A DNA stretch of 17,033 nucleotides, taken from positions 1 to 17,033 of the forward strand of contig JAAZCS010000187.1 in NCBI GenBank assembly GCA_012513125.1. The letters are read 5' to 3'. Source of the stretch: Treponema sp. (GTDB lineage: Bacteria; Spirochaetota; Spirochaetia; Treponematales; Treponemataceae). Shown here piece after piece: positions 1 through 8,319 of this stretch (within the stretch, counting starts at the first letter, position 1; the number at the start of each line of letters is the position of its first letter). The translations under genes were made by a program, and so were the position numbers. Below the pieces are notes generated by a model. It searched no databases. It was not told the origin of the DNA and saw nothing but the letters and a program-made list of their open reading frames with translations.

Positions 1-921
1 ACCATTATTAATTAAAACTACTACTGGCATATCTTTAGGAATTACAGTTTTATCTTTTGATGCAGTAAAAACTTGATTTTCAAACAACAACCTACTCTTT
101 GTAGAAACAATTGTTCCTTCATCAATAAATTTATCTCCAATATCAGTCGCACTAGTTAGCAATCCACCCGGATTATCTCTAACATCAATAATAAGCTTAT
201 CGAAATTCTGCTCCTTAAACAAATCCAAAGCATTTTGCATTCTTTTAGCCGTTTCTGGAGTAAACTCAATCAGCCTAATATATCCAATTTTTGTCCCTTC
301 AATCATTCCATATTTTACAGTCGGAACTTCAATTAACGCCCTTGTCAATTTCACATCGAATTTCATATTGTTTCCACGCAAAATTGTCAAATTTACATCG
401 GTTTTTACTTCACCACGTAGAGCAGTCAAAACTTCATTCATTGTCATTTCAACAGTTGAATGTCCATCTATTGCGATAATATAATCTCCAGATTGAATGC
501 CAGCTTTATATCCCGGTGTATCTTCTATTGGTGACGAAACTTTTACATACGCAGGCTGTTTAGATGTTGATTCAATTGGTTTTGAAATTGATAAGCCAAC
601 GCCACCAAAAGAGCCAGTTGTCGTTTCATCCAAATCTCGCATATAATTTTCATCTAAATATAAAGTGTATGGATCACCAATTGAATCCAGCATTCCTTTT
701 AAGGCACCTTCATACAACTTTTTTGGATCCAATTCGTCTACATAATTTTGCTGAATAAAATCAAACATATAGTTTAATTTTTTCATATATTGATAACTTG
801 AGATTTTACCATCGTTTTCATAAATTGAGGCTGAATAACCATTACATGATAATAAAAGAATATTTACTGATAAGAATATTTTGATTAATGATAAACGTAT
901 ATTTCTACTTGCTTTTTTCAT
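1..921 (-). CDS. S41-family C-terminal processing peptidase (CtpA-like), lipoprotein, partial
   Basis: The gene runs off the left edge; 307 N-terminal residues are present. I translated it directly from the reverse complement. Residues 1-26 form a signal peptide ending in a lipobox-like LLLSC (Cys26), so the protein is probably a lipoprotein facing the periplasm. Residues about 60-90 (YVDELDPKKLYEGALKGML, then GDPYTLYLD) are the typical N-terminal segment of CtpA/CtpB peptidases. A PDZ domain follows (about 104-193, with GVGLSI and AGIQSGDYIIAIDG). The S41 core begins at about 208, with KLIIDVRDNPGG at 242-253. The window ends at VVLINNG, just before the expected catalytic Ser, so the Ser/Lys pair cannot be checked. 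The family cleaves C-terminal tails of exported proteins. No Shine-Dalgarno lies close to the ATG; a -10-like hexamer sits at -12 to -7. It is divergent from the MinD-like gene. Confidence 0.9.
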   Translation of the reverse strand, partial: MKKASRNIRLSLIKIFLSVNILLLSCNGYSASIYENDGKISSYQYMKKLNYMFDFIQQNYVDELDPKKLYEGALKGMLDSIGDPYTLYLDENYMRDLDETTTGSFGGVGLSISKPIESTSKQPAYVKVSSPIEDTPGYKAGIQSGDYIIAIDGHSTVEMTMNEVLTALRGEVKTDVNLTILRGNNMKFDVKLTRALIEVPTVKYGMIEGTKIGYIRLIEFTPETAKRMQNALDLFKEQNFDKLIIDVRDNPGGLLTSATDIGDKFIDEGTIVSTKSRLLFENQVFTASKDKTVIPKDMPVVVLINNG

Positions 922-927
922 ACAAAT

Positions 928-956
928 AGTTTACGTTACCACCCTAAAAAAAGCAA
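928..956 (-). promoter_or_regulatory. Putative promoter of the S41 peptidase gene, leaderless spacing
   Basis: On the minus strand, TTGCTT (951-956) and TAAACT (928-933) are separated by 17 bases. The -10-like box ends six bases before the ATG at 921, which would place the transcript start on the A of the start codon. The match is moderate (3/6 and 4/6 to consensus) in AT-rich DNA. The 73-base divergent gap holds this and the plus-strand promoter of the next gene. Confidence 0.35.
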
Positions 957-959
957 TAA

Positions 960-988
960 TAGTCAAGATGAAATAATCATGATATACT
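960..988 (+). promoter_or_regulatory. Putative promoter of the MinD-like gene, leaderless spacing
   Basis: TAGTCA (960-965), a 17-base spacer and TATACT (983-988) fit a sigma-70-type promoter (4/6 and 5/6). Only six bases separate the -10 box from the ATG at 995, so transcription would begin at the start codon. No Shine-Dalgarno is visible in the six bases between, nor just upstream. Confidence 0.5.
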
Positions 989-994
989 TTCTTC

Positions 995-2143
995 ATGGTA
1001 CAAATAATTCCAGTAGCAAGTGGAAAAGGTGGAGTCGGAAAAAGTCTTCTTTCTGCAAATTTAGCTATTGCTCTTGGGCAACAAGGCAAAAAAGTTGTTC
1101 TTGCAGATTTAGATTTAGGAGCTTCAAACTTACACCTTGTAATAGGTCAACGTCCTAGTCCAGCCAGTCTGGGCTCTTGGTTTACAGAAAAAAGTAACTT
1201 CAAAGATATAATTCAACCAACTGATTACAAAAATGTCAGTTTTATTGAAGGCGACAGTCAAATCCCTGACTTAACTTCACTTAAATTTTCACAAAAGGTT
1301 AAACTCATACGAAATTTAAACAACATCGATACAGATTATTTAATTCTAGATTTAGGAGCAGGAACTCATCAATTTATTCTTGATATGTTTCTCCTTTCAC
1401 CACAAGGAATCGTTGTTACAGCACCAGCTGTTACTGCAACTTTAAACGGGTATTTATTCCTAAAAAATGTTGTTTTCAGACTTTTGTATACAACTTTTAA
1501 AAGAGGCACACCCGGAAGACAATTCCTTGATGATTTAAAAAAAGATTCTTCTTCAATGCAAAAACTTCATATTCCTCAATTAATTCAAGTTCTTGCACAA
1601 AAAGATCCACAAACAACACAACTTTTTATTTCCAGAATGCATGAATTCAGACCTCGTCTTGTTATGAATATGATTGAAGACCCAAAAGACGCAAATAAAT
1701 TACAAAGAATAAAAACTTCATGCAATCAATATTTAGGCTTAGAAATAGAATATCTCGGCTTAATATTCCGCGACACTCTTCAAGATAAAGCTCTTTCATC
1801 ACAATTGCCACTTGTTGTCTACAAACCGCAATCTGTTCTTGGACAAGCCATTTACAGAATAGCTGATAAAATAATCGAAACTGAGCCTCACAAATTTGAT
1901 TCTGACTTTAATATTTCATCTGCATCTTCTGATAATTTTCAAAATGCGGAAGAAGAAGCAAATAACGATTTTGACTTCAAACTCTCAGGTATTGACGATT
2001 TAGTTTCTAGCGGTTCTTTATCAATAAGCGAATTAGCAGAAATGATTAAAACGCAGCAGTACGAAATTACACAATTACGAAAAGAAAACCTTCTTTATAA
2101 ATCAAAACTTATACAAGCAAAAAATGAAGGCTTTAAACTATAA
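995..2143 (+). CDS. MinD/ParA-like P-loop ATPase with C-terminal coiled coil
   Basis: The 382-residue protein has a deviant Walker A, KGGVGKS at 11-17 with the signature Lys11, a following VVLADLDLGASN (34-45), and a Walker B-like LILDLGAG at 116-123. This places it in the MinD/ParA/FleN branch of SIMIBI ATPases, which dimerise on ATP and usually position cell components or regulate flagellar number. The ATPase core ends near 300. An acidic Ser/Asn-rich linker (about 305-340) leads to a predicted coiled coil (about 345-378), longer than in typical MinD (about 270 residues). There is no MinC, MinE, ParB or flagellar gene next to it, so its cargo is unknown. The stop is nine bases before lgt, whose Shine-Dalgarno lies in that gap, so the two are probably co-transcribed. 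The family call is firm; the exact role is not. Confidence 0.88.
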   Translation: MVQIIPVASGKGGVGKSLLSANLAIALGQQGKKVVLADLDLGASNLHLVIGQRPSPASLGSWFTEKSNFKDIIQPTDYKNVSFIEGDSQIPDLTSLKFSQKVKLIRNLNNIDTDYLILDLGAGTHQFILDMFLLSPQGIVVTAPAVTATLNGYLFLKNVVFRLLYTTFKRGTPGRQFLDDLKKDSSSMQKLHIPQLIQVLAQKDPQTTQLFISRMHEFRPRLVMNMIEDPKDANKLQRIKTSCNQYLGLEIEYLGLIFRDTLQDKALSSQLPLVVYKPQSVLGQAIYRIADKIIETEPHKFDSDFNISSASSDNFQNAEEEANNDFDFKLSGIDDLVSSGSLSISELAEMIKTQQYEITQLRKENLLYKSKLIQAKNEGFKL

Positions 2144-2152
2144 GGATTTTTT

Positions 2153-3139
2153 ATGCTACAACTCTATATTAATTATCCATCTTGGATTCATCCAGAAATT
2201 TTTCCATCAATACCATTCTTAAATCTGATTCGCTGGTACGGTTTAATGTACATTTTTGCTTTTGCAACAGCGTATTTTTTACTTAAAAAAGTTGCAAAAG
2301 AAGGTCTTCTTGATTCTGAAAACTACAAATTTGCAGAGGATGATTTATTCAGCTTTATTACAACAGGGATTATCTTTCTTCTGATTGGTGCAAGACTTTT
2401 TTCCACACTTATTTACGACACAAGTGGAATTTACTTAAAAAAACCATGGCTAATTTTCTGGCCATTTGATCAACAAGGAAAATTCACAGGTCTTGCAGGA
2501 ATGTCTTATCACGGTGGGTTTGTCGGTGGGTTAATAGGCATGATTTTTTGGTGTAAACGTCATAAACAACCAGTTTTCAAATGGGTTGATGCAATGGTTT
2601 GTGCCATTCCTGCGGGTTACACTTTTGGACGACTTGGAAATTTCTTAAATGGTGAACTTTACGGACGCATTACAACTATGCCATGGGGAATCGTTTTCCC
2701 TCAAGCAGAAAAATTCTCTTCTTCTCTTTCATGGGTAAAAAACTTTGCTGCCTCAATCAATATGACTATTCTTGATAACACTTTGGTTAATCTTCCTCGA
2801 CATCCAAGTCAATTGTACGAAGCTTTATTTGAAGGTTTAATTTTGTGGTTAATAATCTGGATGCTTAGAAAACACAAAAAGTTTGATGGAATGCTTTCTA
2901 TGATTTACGCCGGCGGTTACGGTATTTTCCGCTTTGTTATTGAATATTTTAGAGAACCTGATTCAGATTTAGGCTATCGAATATCAAGTCAAACTGATGC
3001 ACCTATTTATTTGAACACTTCATTATTTAATTTTTCCACCGGGCAAGTATTGTGTTTCTTCATGATTTTATTTGCCATCGTAGGAACAATTACTTTAGTT
3101 ATATTGAACAAAAGAAAGAAACAAATATCAAAGAAATAG
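2153..3139 (+). CDS. lgt: Prolipoprotein diacylglyceryl transferase
   Basis: Lgt moves diacylglycerol from phosphatidylglycerol to the lipobox Cys of prolipoproteins in the inner membrane, the first step of lipoprotein maturation. The 328-residue protein has several hydrophobic segments (about 28-44, 66-88, 121-134, 225-237, 295-316). It carries the family signature GRLGNFLNGELYGR at 159-172, the conserved YHGG with His120, and R260/E264/R267 in the block GIFRFVIEYFRE. These match the residues known to matter in E. coli Lgt (R143, N146, H103, R239, E243). AAGGA lies about seven bases before the ATG. The protein is slightly longer than E. coli Lgt (291) because of a longer loop at 183-215 and a Lys-rich tail. 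It is followed by a bidirectional terminator. Confidence 0.97.
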   Translation: MLQLYINYPSWIHPEIFPSIPFLNLIRWYGLMYIFAFATAYFLLKKVAKEGLLDSENYKFAEDDLFSFITTGIIFLLIGARLFSTLIYDTSGIYLKKPWLIFWPFDQQGKFTGLAGMSYHGGFVGGLIGMIFWCKRHKQPVFKWVDAMVCAIPAGYTFGRLGNFLNGELYGRITTMPWGIVFPQAEKFSSSLSWVKNFAASINMTILDNTLVNLPRHPSQLYEALFEGLILWLIIWMLRKHKKFDGMLSMIYAGGYGIFRFVIEYFREPDSDLGYRISSQTDAPIYLNTSLFNFSTGQVLCFFMILFAIVGTITLVILNKRKKQISKK

Positions 3140-3144
3140 CAATA

Positions 3145-3195
3145 TATACAAAAAAAAGGCAACCAATTCTTCATCAGTTGCCTTTTTTTGTATAA
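3145..3195. terminator. Bidirectional rho-independent terminator
   Basis: The hairpin has GGCAAC (3158-3163) pairing with GTTGCC (3177-3182) around a 13-base loop. It is flanked by a run of eight A on the left and seven T on the right, and the flanks TATACA/TGTATA extend the symmetry. It can end transcription of lgt from the left and of the convergent binding-protein gene from the right. Confidence 0.92.
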
Positions 3196-3205
3196 ATCTA
3201 ATTAA

Positions 3206-4345
3206 TTACGGATTTACAGTTGTGTTATAAATTGTTTTCAATCCACCGTTATCATCTTTTACGATTTCAACAATAACAGCTGATTTTACAGGATTATGTT
3301 TTGCATCAAATGTAAGATGACCAGTTACATAATCATTATCAGAAGCTTCCAAAGCAGAACGAACAGCAGCTACATCTTCACTTCCAGCTTTTTCAATTGC
3401 ATCTCTTAAAAGATAAACTGAATCATAACCCAAAGCTGCAAATGAATTTGGCTCTTTTCCATATTTATCACTGAAAGCTTTTACAAAGTTTCTTACATAT
3501 AAACTTGTTGAGTCAGCTGCATAGTGATTTGAATAAAAACCGTTAAGAACTTCATCACCTGCATTAGAAGTAAGTCCGTCCCATCCATCAGCACCAACGA
3601 TTGGAGCAGTTACACCCTGAGCACGCAATTGTTTTGCAATCAAAGCAACTGTTCCATAATAATCTGGAAGATAAATCATATCTGGGTTTGCAGATTTAAT
3701 TTTTGTAATAATTGCATTGAAATCTTTTTCACCTTTTGCATATGATTCAGCAACAACAGAACCACCATTTTTTCCAAATTCAGCAACAAAGTTTTCATAA
3801 AGACCAACAGAATAATCATTTGTAATATCATAAAGAATAGCAGCTTTTTTTGCTTTTAAGTTCTCTGCAGCAAATTTTCCACCAACAGTTCCCTGGAATG
3901 GATCGATAAAACAAGCACGGAAAATATAATTTCCTGCATCTGTGATATCTACAGCAGTTGCAGCTGGAGCAATCTGAATTACTTTACTAGCTTGTGATAA
4001 AGCTGTAATTGATTTTGTACAACCAGAAGTCAATGAACCAATAATGATTTTTGCACCATCTTTTGTTGTGATTTTTTTGAAAGCGTTTACTGTTTTATCA
4101 GCATTTCCTTCATCATCTTCACTAATCAACTGAATTAACTTTCCATTAATTCCACCAGCAGCATTGATTTCTGCAACAGCTAGTTCAACACCATTCTTAT
4201 TTTCAACACCATAAACAGCAACATCGCCAGAAAGAGGTCCAATACATCCAATTTTAATAACATTAGAATTTGATTTTGAACATCCAACAGTAGCCATTGC
4301 CATCAATCCTGCAATAGCTCCAATTACAAATACATGTTTTTTCAT
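3206..4345 (-). CDS. Branched-chain amino-acid-type ABC transporter substrate-binding lipoprotein
   Basis: The 379-residue protein begins with a lipoprotein signal peptide ending in ATVGC (Cys22). The mature part is a type I periplasmic binding fold of the LivJ/LivK (Peripla_BP_6) class: IKIGCIGPLSGDVAVYG at about 31-47, GVELAVAEINAAGGINGK near 53-70, and further landmarks IIIGSLTSG and ALGYDSVYLLRDAIEKAG. The family binds leucine, isoleucine and valine or related small amides and hands them to LivHMGF permeases. No permease or ATPase gene is adjacent, so it is an orphan here and its ligand is uncertain. GGGAAGG lies a few bases before the ATG. It has its own promoter and shares the terminator with lgt. 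Confidence 0.93.
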   Translation of the reverse strand: MKKHVFVIGAIAGLMAMATVGCSKSNSNVIKIGCIGPLSGDVAVYGVENKNGVELAVAEINAAGGINGKLIQLISEDDEGNADKTVNAFKKITTKDGAKIIIGSLTSGCTKSITALSQASKVIQIAPAATAVDITDAGNYIFRACFIDPFQGTVGGKFAAENLKAKKAAILYDITNDYSVGLYENFVAEFGKNGGSVVAESYAKGEKDFNAIITKIKSANPDMIYLPDYYGTVALIAKQLRAQGVTAPIVGADGWDGLTSNAGDEVLNGFYSNHYAADSTSLYVRNFVKAFSDKYGKEPNSFAALGYDSVYLLRDAIEKAGSEDVAAVRSALEASDNDYVTGHLTFDAKHNPVKSAVIVEIVKDDNGGLKTIYNTTVNP

Positions 4346-4395
4346 AAAACCTTCCCATATATGAATTACTATCCATATAACAATAATTAAGGTAT

Positions 4396-4414
4396 ACTTT
4401 AATTAAATTAAAGT
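4396..4414. promoter_or_regulatory. Perfect inverted repeat at the start of the binding-protein transcript
   Basis: ACTTTAAT (4396-4403) and ATTAAAGT (4407-4414) are perfect reverse complements around three bases. The predicted transcript start of the binding-protein gene (about 4414) falls on its edge, so it would occupy about +1 to +19. It could be an operator for a dimeric regulator or a small 5'-end hairpin in the mRNA. The stems are pure AT except one C:G pair each, so the RNA hairpin would be weak. Confidence 0.45.
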
Positions 4415-4420
4415 TTCTTG

Positions 4421-4449
4421 ATTATATTTTAATTGATTATTTGTGTAAA
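4421..4449 (-). promoter_or_regulatory. Promoter of the binding-protein gene
   Basis: On the minus strand, TTTACA (4444-4449), exactly 17 bases and a perfect TATAAT (4421-4426) form a near-consensus sigma-70 promoter (5/6 and 6/6). The predicted start near 4414 gives a leader of about 69 bases before the ATG at 4345. Confidence 0.75.
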
Positions 4450-4482
4450 TATATTTGATGAATTTTCGTTTTTAAAAATAAC

Positions 4483-4511
4483 TTGAGTTTACTTTTATCT
4501 TTTCCTATACT
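4483..4511 (+). promoter_or_regulatory. Promoter of the surface lipoprotein/barrel-like unit
   Basis: TTGAGT (4483-4488), 17 bases and TATACT (4506-4511) form a good sigma-70 promoter (4/6 and 5/6). The start would fall near 4518, leaving about 30 bases of leader with GAGGAG (4537-4542) five bases before the ATG at 4548. Confidence 0.7.
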
Positions 4512-4547
4512 TTACACAATTCTTTTCTTTCTTTTCGAGGAGTGTTT

Positions 4548-7004
4548 ATGAAAAAATCATTTATAAAAGTTTTAGTTTTCTTGTTAGTTTTAACTTTATC
4601 AAGTTGTGATTTTAACTCACTTGCAATTCCAACAACTTTATATGTTAAAACAAAAGCTGACTTTTCTTTTTCTTTAGCTAACTTTGATTTGAATCTTTCT
4701 GACTATTTTTCAAAAGCAACAATACAAAACGCTGTAGGCAATTCAGACTCTATAAAAGTTTATGATTATTTTCCTAATTCTGCAGATACAAAAGTTCAAC
4801 AATTTTTAATCAGAATGCCTCTTCAAGAAATTCCAGTCAATTTTGAAGATTATCTAAATCAATTCAATGTTGATACATTACTTCAAAAAACATCATTTTC
4901 AAAATCAATTACAATTCCTTCCATCAATTTACAAGCATCAGAAACTTTTGATTTACAATCTGCCCTTAATCTTTTAGTTTCATATTCGGGTTCTAGTGCT
5001 TCTATAACTTTTCAAACAGGATTTACAACATTAACTTATTCATCTGGAACAATGACAATTGCTTGCCCAACAGCAACAGGAACAGTAACCCTTAAAGATA
5101 GTGGCGGTTTAGCTGTTGCAAGTGGAACATTTTCTTCAGGAACAGCTTCTTTATCATTATCAAACGACACAATAAGTAAAACTGGAATGACTTTGGAGTT
5201 TTCTTCTGCATACACAGGATCTATCGGAATAGTAACAACAGGAACCATTTCTGAAGCAAAAGAATTAGCTTTATCTATGTCTGCAATATCCAAAACAATC
5301 TCAAATCCACTTTCTTCTGCAATTACAGCGTGTACAATTGGTACAGGAAATTTGGTAATTTCAACAGAAAACTTACCTTCTGGAATAAGTTTAACAACAT
5401 TAACTTCCAGTACTGGCGGACTTACAATTTCTTCTACTCCAAGTCAAACTATTAGTTTGGATTTAAAATCTCTTTCTTCAAGCGATATTGTAATTTCATG
5501 CACACCTTCACTTTCTGGTGACGCAACTTTTTCTACACCGGCAACTTCTGTTACTTTTAAATTTGCAACTAATATTTCTTCTTTATCTTCACTTTCTATT
5601 GAAGACGACTCTTTTGAAAACTTATCTGTTGATATAAATCAATCCTTCCCTTCAGAAATGTTGGAAATGATTGATTCAATCACGTTTACAGATAGTGGAA
5701 TTGGCGGTAACTACAAAAATACATTCCCTGCAAGTAACGATATATCAATTGTAATGAACGCTCCAATTCTAGGAATTTCTAGTCAAACAGAAACATTATC
5801 ATCAAACACAGGAAGCACAAATCCTTCATTTGAGATAAAAAGCTCAGGTGATACAACTGTAAACGTTGGAAATACCTCCCCTGCAATAAATTCTTTAGTA
5901 GTAAATCTTCAAATTCAAGTTCCGGGTTATGATTCTACAAATAAAAAGAAAATGACAGTAACAGATGTAGTTCCAGGAAGCACATATAATATAGCTGTTT
6001 CCGTAACACCAGTAATCAATTGGAAATCCATATCAATTAATAATGTTACCTCTAATCAATCTGGAAAACTTCCTTTAAAATTCAGCCTTTTTGACATAAT
6101 GGAAAGTTTCAAGGCGAAAATTGGCGAAAACATTGCACCAAAAATTGAAGTTGACTCTCTTCCTGTTTATTTATACTTTTCAAGACCAAATTTCTCTGCA
6201 TTCGATGATATTTCAGTTTCTGGAAAACTAGCTTCTTATGTTGGAGACGAGAATGGAAATATACTAACAGGAGAAAGTAAAAGTTATATTTTAGGTAATT
6301 CTTCAACTCCGGCGACCATGGCTTTTGCCTCAGAACCAACACTTTCAACAGATTCTTCAGATGTAGTGACTACAGATATTAGTAATATTACAAGTAGTTG
6401 TTCAACAAATTTAAAAACAACATTGAATAAAACACGTGATGCCACAAATAAATATATTTGTATAGATTATGATGTAGCTATAGCGAATTCTTCATTAATA
6501 ACAGTTACAAAAGACCAAATAACAGACGCAAATTCTTCAATTGCAATTGTTGCATACATTTGCGTTCCTCTAAAATTCAATGTTACAGATTCAAATGGTA
6601 TCACAATTAACGTTTTAGATATGCTTGGAATGTCGGGCAGCACAGATTTATTCAAAAGAACTACTGCTACAGATGTTACAAGCTTCCAACAATATTTGGA
6701 TGCACTTACTTCTGTAGATTTAGTTTATCAGACACCAGTCTTGCCATTTAATTCAACAGAAGAAATTAAAGTTATCGTAGAGCATATTTATGGAAGTTCA
6801 GATACAGAAAAACTAACATTAGGAATGTCAGGTGGTTCAATTTCTCTAAATCCAAGTAAAATTTGTTCAATTTATCCTTTGTTACCAGATATTAATTTAG
6901 TAATTCCACAAACCTCATTCTCAATTACAAGAAATACAGCGGTCAACCTTAATGTTGGAGTAACACTCCATACAGATGGTATAGTAAATATTTTCGGAAA
7001 TTAG
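4548..7004 (+). CDS. Large Ser/Thr-rich lipoprotein of unknown function
   Basis: I chose the ATG at 4548 rather than an in-frame GTG two codons upstream because GAGGAG sits at ideal distance from the ATG and itself overlaps the GTG. The 818-residue product starts with a hydrophobic signal ending in the lipobox LTLSSC (Cys20), so it should be lipid-anchored. The rest has no membrane segment. It is rich in Ser, Thr, Ile, Asn and Gly with alternating polar/hydrophobic stretches (for example TFQTGFTTLTYSSGTMTI and SATFS-like strands), which suggests a long beta-rich exported protein. Cys is rare. I do not recognise a named domain. Its stop is nine bases before the next gene, whose Shine-Dalgarno lies in the gap, so the two are almost certainly co-expressed. 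A surface or periplasmic partner of the barrel-like protein is an inference from this pairing. Confidence 0.85.
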   Translation: MKKSFIKVLVFLLVLTLSSCDFNSLAIPTTLYVKTKADFSFSLANFDLNLSDYFSKATIQNAVGNSDSIKVYDYFPNSADTKVQQFLIRMPLQEIPVNFEDYLNQFNVDTLLQKTSFSKSITIPSINLQASETFDLQSALNLLVSYSGSSASITFQTGFTTLTYSSGTMTIACPTATGTVTLKDSGGLAVASGTFSSGTASLSLSNDTISKTGMTLEFSSAYTGSIGIVTTGTISEAKELALSMSAISKTISNPLSSAITACTIGTGNLVISTENLPSGISLTTLTSSTGGLTISSTPSQTISLDLKSLSSSDIVISCTPSLSGDATFSTPATSVTFKFATNISSLSSLSIEDDSFENLSVDINQSFPSEMLEMIDSITFTDSGIGGNYKNTFPASNDISIVMNAPILGISSQTETLSSNTGSTNPSFEIKSSGDTTVNVGNTSPAINSLVVNLQIQVPGYDSTNKKKMTVTDVVPGSTYNIAVSVTPVINWKSISINNVTSNQSGKLPLKFSLFDIMESFKAKIGENIAPKIEVDSLPVYLYFSRPNFSAFDDISVSGKLASYVGDENGNILTGESKSYILGNSSTPATMAFASEPTLSTDSSDVVTTDISNITSSCSTNLKTTLNKTRDATNKYICIDYDVAIANSSLITVTKDQITDANSSIAIVAYICVPLKFNVTDSNGITINVLDMLGMSGSTDLFKRTTATDVTSFQQYLDALTSVDLVYQTPVLPFNSTEEIKVIVEHIYGSSDTEKLTLGMSGGSISLNPSKICSIYPLLPDINLVIPQTSFSITRNTAVNLNVGVTLHTDGIVNIFGN

Positions 7005-7013
7005 GAGTTTATC

Positions 7014-8246
7014 ATGAAAAAATTTTTTATCAGTTTATTTTTAATTGTTTCAATATTTAAGCTTTCAGCAACAAACTTTTTCTCATCCAGATTCTTTGAA
7101 ATAAAAGCTGAAGTACCAGCTTATGTTTCAAACAATAGTTTAAAAATTACAGATTATTTAGTCAGTTCTCCAGTTTTAGATTTACAATCAATTGCCCTTC
7201 AAGTTCCAATTGAAGGACTAAATCTAGACTTAAACCTTTATCCAAAAGTAACAATTCAATTTAATCCCCAAAAAGGCCCTGTTATTGGAGCTGCAGTTGG
7301 TGTTGATTTATATGGCAATGTGAACATTTCTCAATCCCTTTTCACGTTCTTGGGGCTAGGAAACACATTAAATCAAGATATCAATGTATCAGCAAGCACA
7401 GATTTTGATGTTTTTTCTTATGTTTCATTATATGCAGGCTACAACTCAGAAAAGTTTAGTGTTGTCTTCAAACCTTCTTTAGTAATTCCAGTTCTTCATA
7501 TGTCCACAGGTTACGCTGGTGTTACAGTTCAAAACGCAGCTTCTGGAGGAATTGACATTAAAGCAAATGCATCAGTAAACGTATTCACCTCTTTTACTGC
7601 CACTCAAGAAACATTAAAACTGATTTCCCAAAATCCATTCATTCTTTATAGCGATGCAATAGATTCTTCAGGTATTGATTTAGCCGCTGAATTTAGATAT
7701 TCAATTTTAAGTTTCTTAGATTTGACTGCAAAAGTCAGAGTTCCTATTATTCCTTGTAAATTAGATTATTTGGCACCACTTACTGGCTCTTTTAATTTCT
7801 CCTTGAATATTTCCTCAATACTAGCAAATAATACTATACCTAGCCCAACTTATGGTTATAATATTTCAAATGGTTTAGTTTGGTTTTATCAATTTTCAAG
7901 ACCTTTAAAACTATTTCTTAGAGCCGACTTACTTCCAAATAATGACTTTCTTTCAGCATTTGCAGGTGCTGGTCTTGGAGTAAAACATCCATTCTCTGGT
8001 GATTCAAGTGAAGTTGTTTTTTATCCAGAATATATTTTAGGAGCAAAAGTCGGAATTTATAGCATTCTTATGACAACTTTATCAACAGAATACACAGACC
8101 AGCTTTTTATTCACCAATTAATGGTTACATTGAATCTTCGATTTCTACAAGTTGATGTTGGAGCTGCCTTGTCTGCAAAAAATTTCTTTGATTCTTTCAA
8201 TGTGAAGGGTCTTGGTGTTTATGCAGCGGCAACAATAGGATTTTAA
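7014..8246 (+). CDS. Exported protein, probable outer-membrane beta-barrel
   Basis: The 410-residue protein has a clear signal peptide (about 1-20, ending near KLSA). It contains no further hydrophobic helix. The mature part shows many amphipathic strands (for example FSVVFKPSLVIPV, IDLAAEFRYSILSF, LKLFLRADLLP, LMVTLNLRFLQVDVGAAL) and ends in ATIGF, with the terminal Phe typical of barrels inserted by BamA. This is the pattern of an outer-membrane barrel, but I cannot name the family; a porin-like or FadL/PorV-like fold are possibilities only. AGGAG sits six bases before the ATG, in the nine-base gap after the lipoprotein gene. No convincing terminator follows; the next gene has its own promoter. 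Confidence 0.82.
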   Translation: MKKFFISLFLIVSIFKLSATNFFSSRFFEIKAEVPAYVSNNSLKITDYLVSSPVLDLQSIALQVPIEGLNLDLNLYPKVTIQFNPQKGPVIGAAVGVDLYGNVNISQSLFTFLGLGNTLNQDINVSASTDFDVFSYVSLYAGYNSEKFSVVFKPSLVIPVLHMSTGYAGVTVQNAASGGIDIKANASVNVFTSFTATQETLKLISQNPFILYSDAIDSSGIDLAAEFRYSILSFLDLTAKVRVPIIPCKLDYLAPLTGSFNFSLNISSILANNTIPSPTYGYNISNGLVWFYQFSRPLKLFLRADLLPNNDFLSAFAGAGLGVKHPFSGDSSEVVFYPEYILGAKVGIYSILMTTLSTEYTDQLFIHQLMVTLNLRFLQVDVGAALSAKNFFDSFNVKGLGVYAAATIGF

Positions 8247-8256
8247 TCGCCTAAAA

Positions 8257-8285
8257 TTGATTAAATATTTGTGTTGTTATACAAT
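8257..8285 (+). promoter_or_regulatory. Promoter of the nfnA-nfnB unit
   Basis: TTGATT (8257-8262), 17 bases and TACAAT (8280-8285) form a good sigma-70 promoter (4/6 and 5/6). The start would be near 8292, leaving about 28 bases of leader that contain AAGGA (8308-8312) seven bases before the ATG. Confidence 0.65.
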
Positions 8286-8319
8286 ACTTTAGATTTATCT
8301 TTTTCTTAAGGAACTAAAA

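Noticed and set aside
291..758. Plus-strand open frames opposite the S41 peptidase
   Set aside because: The minus strand encodes a continuous PDZ/S41 protein; these are shadows of it.
8240..8266. TTTAATC...GATTAAA inverted repeat after the barrel-like gene as a terminator
   Set aside because: The stem is AT-rich and has no T run after it; it also overlaps the -35 box of the nfnA promoter, so a chance match is more likely.
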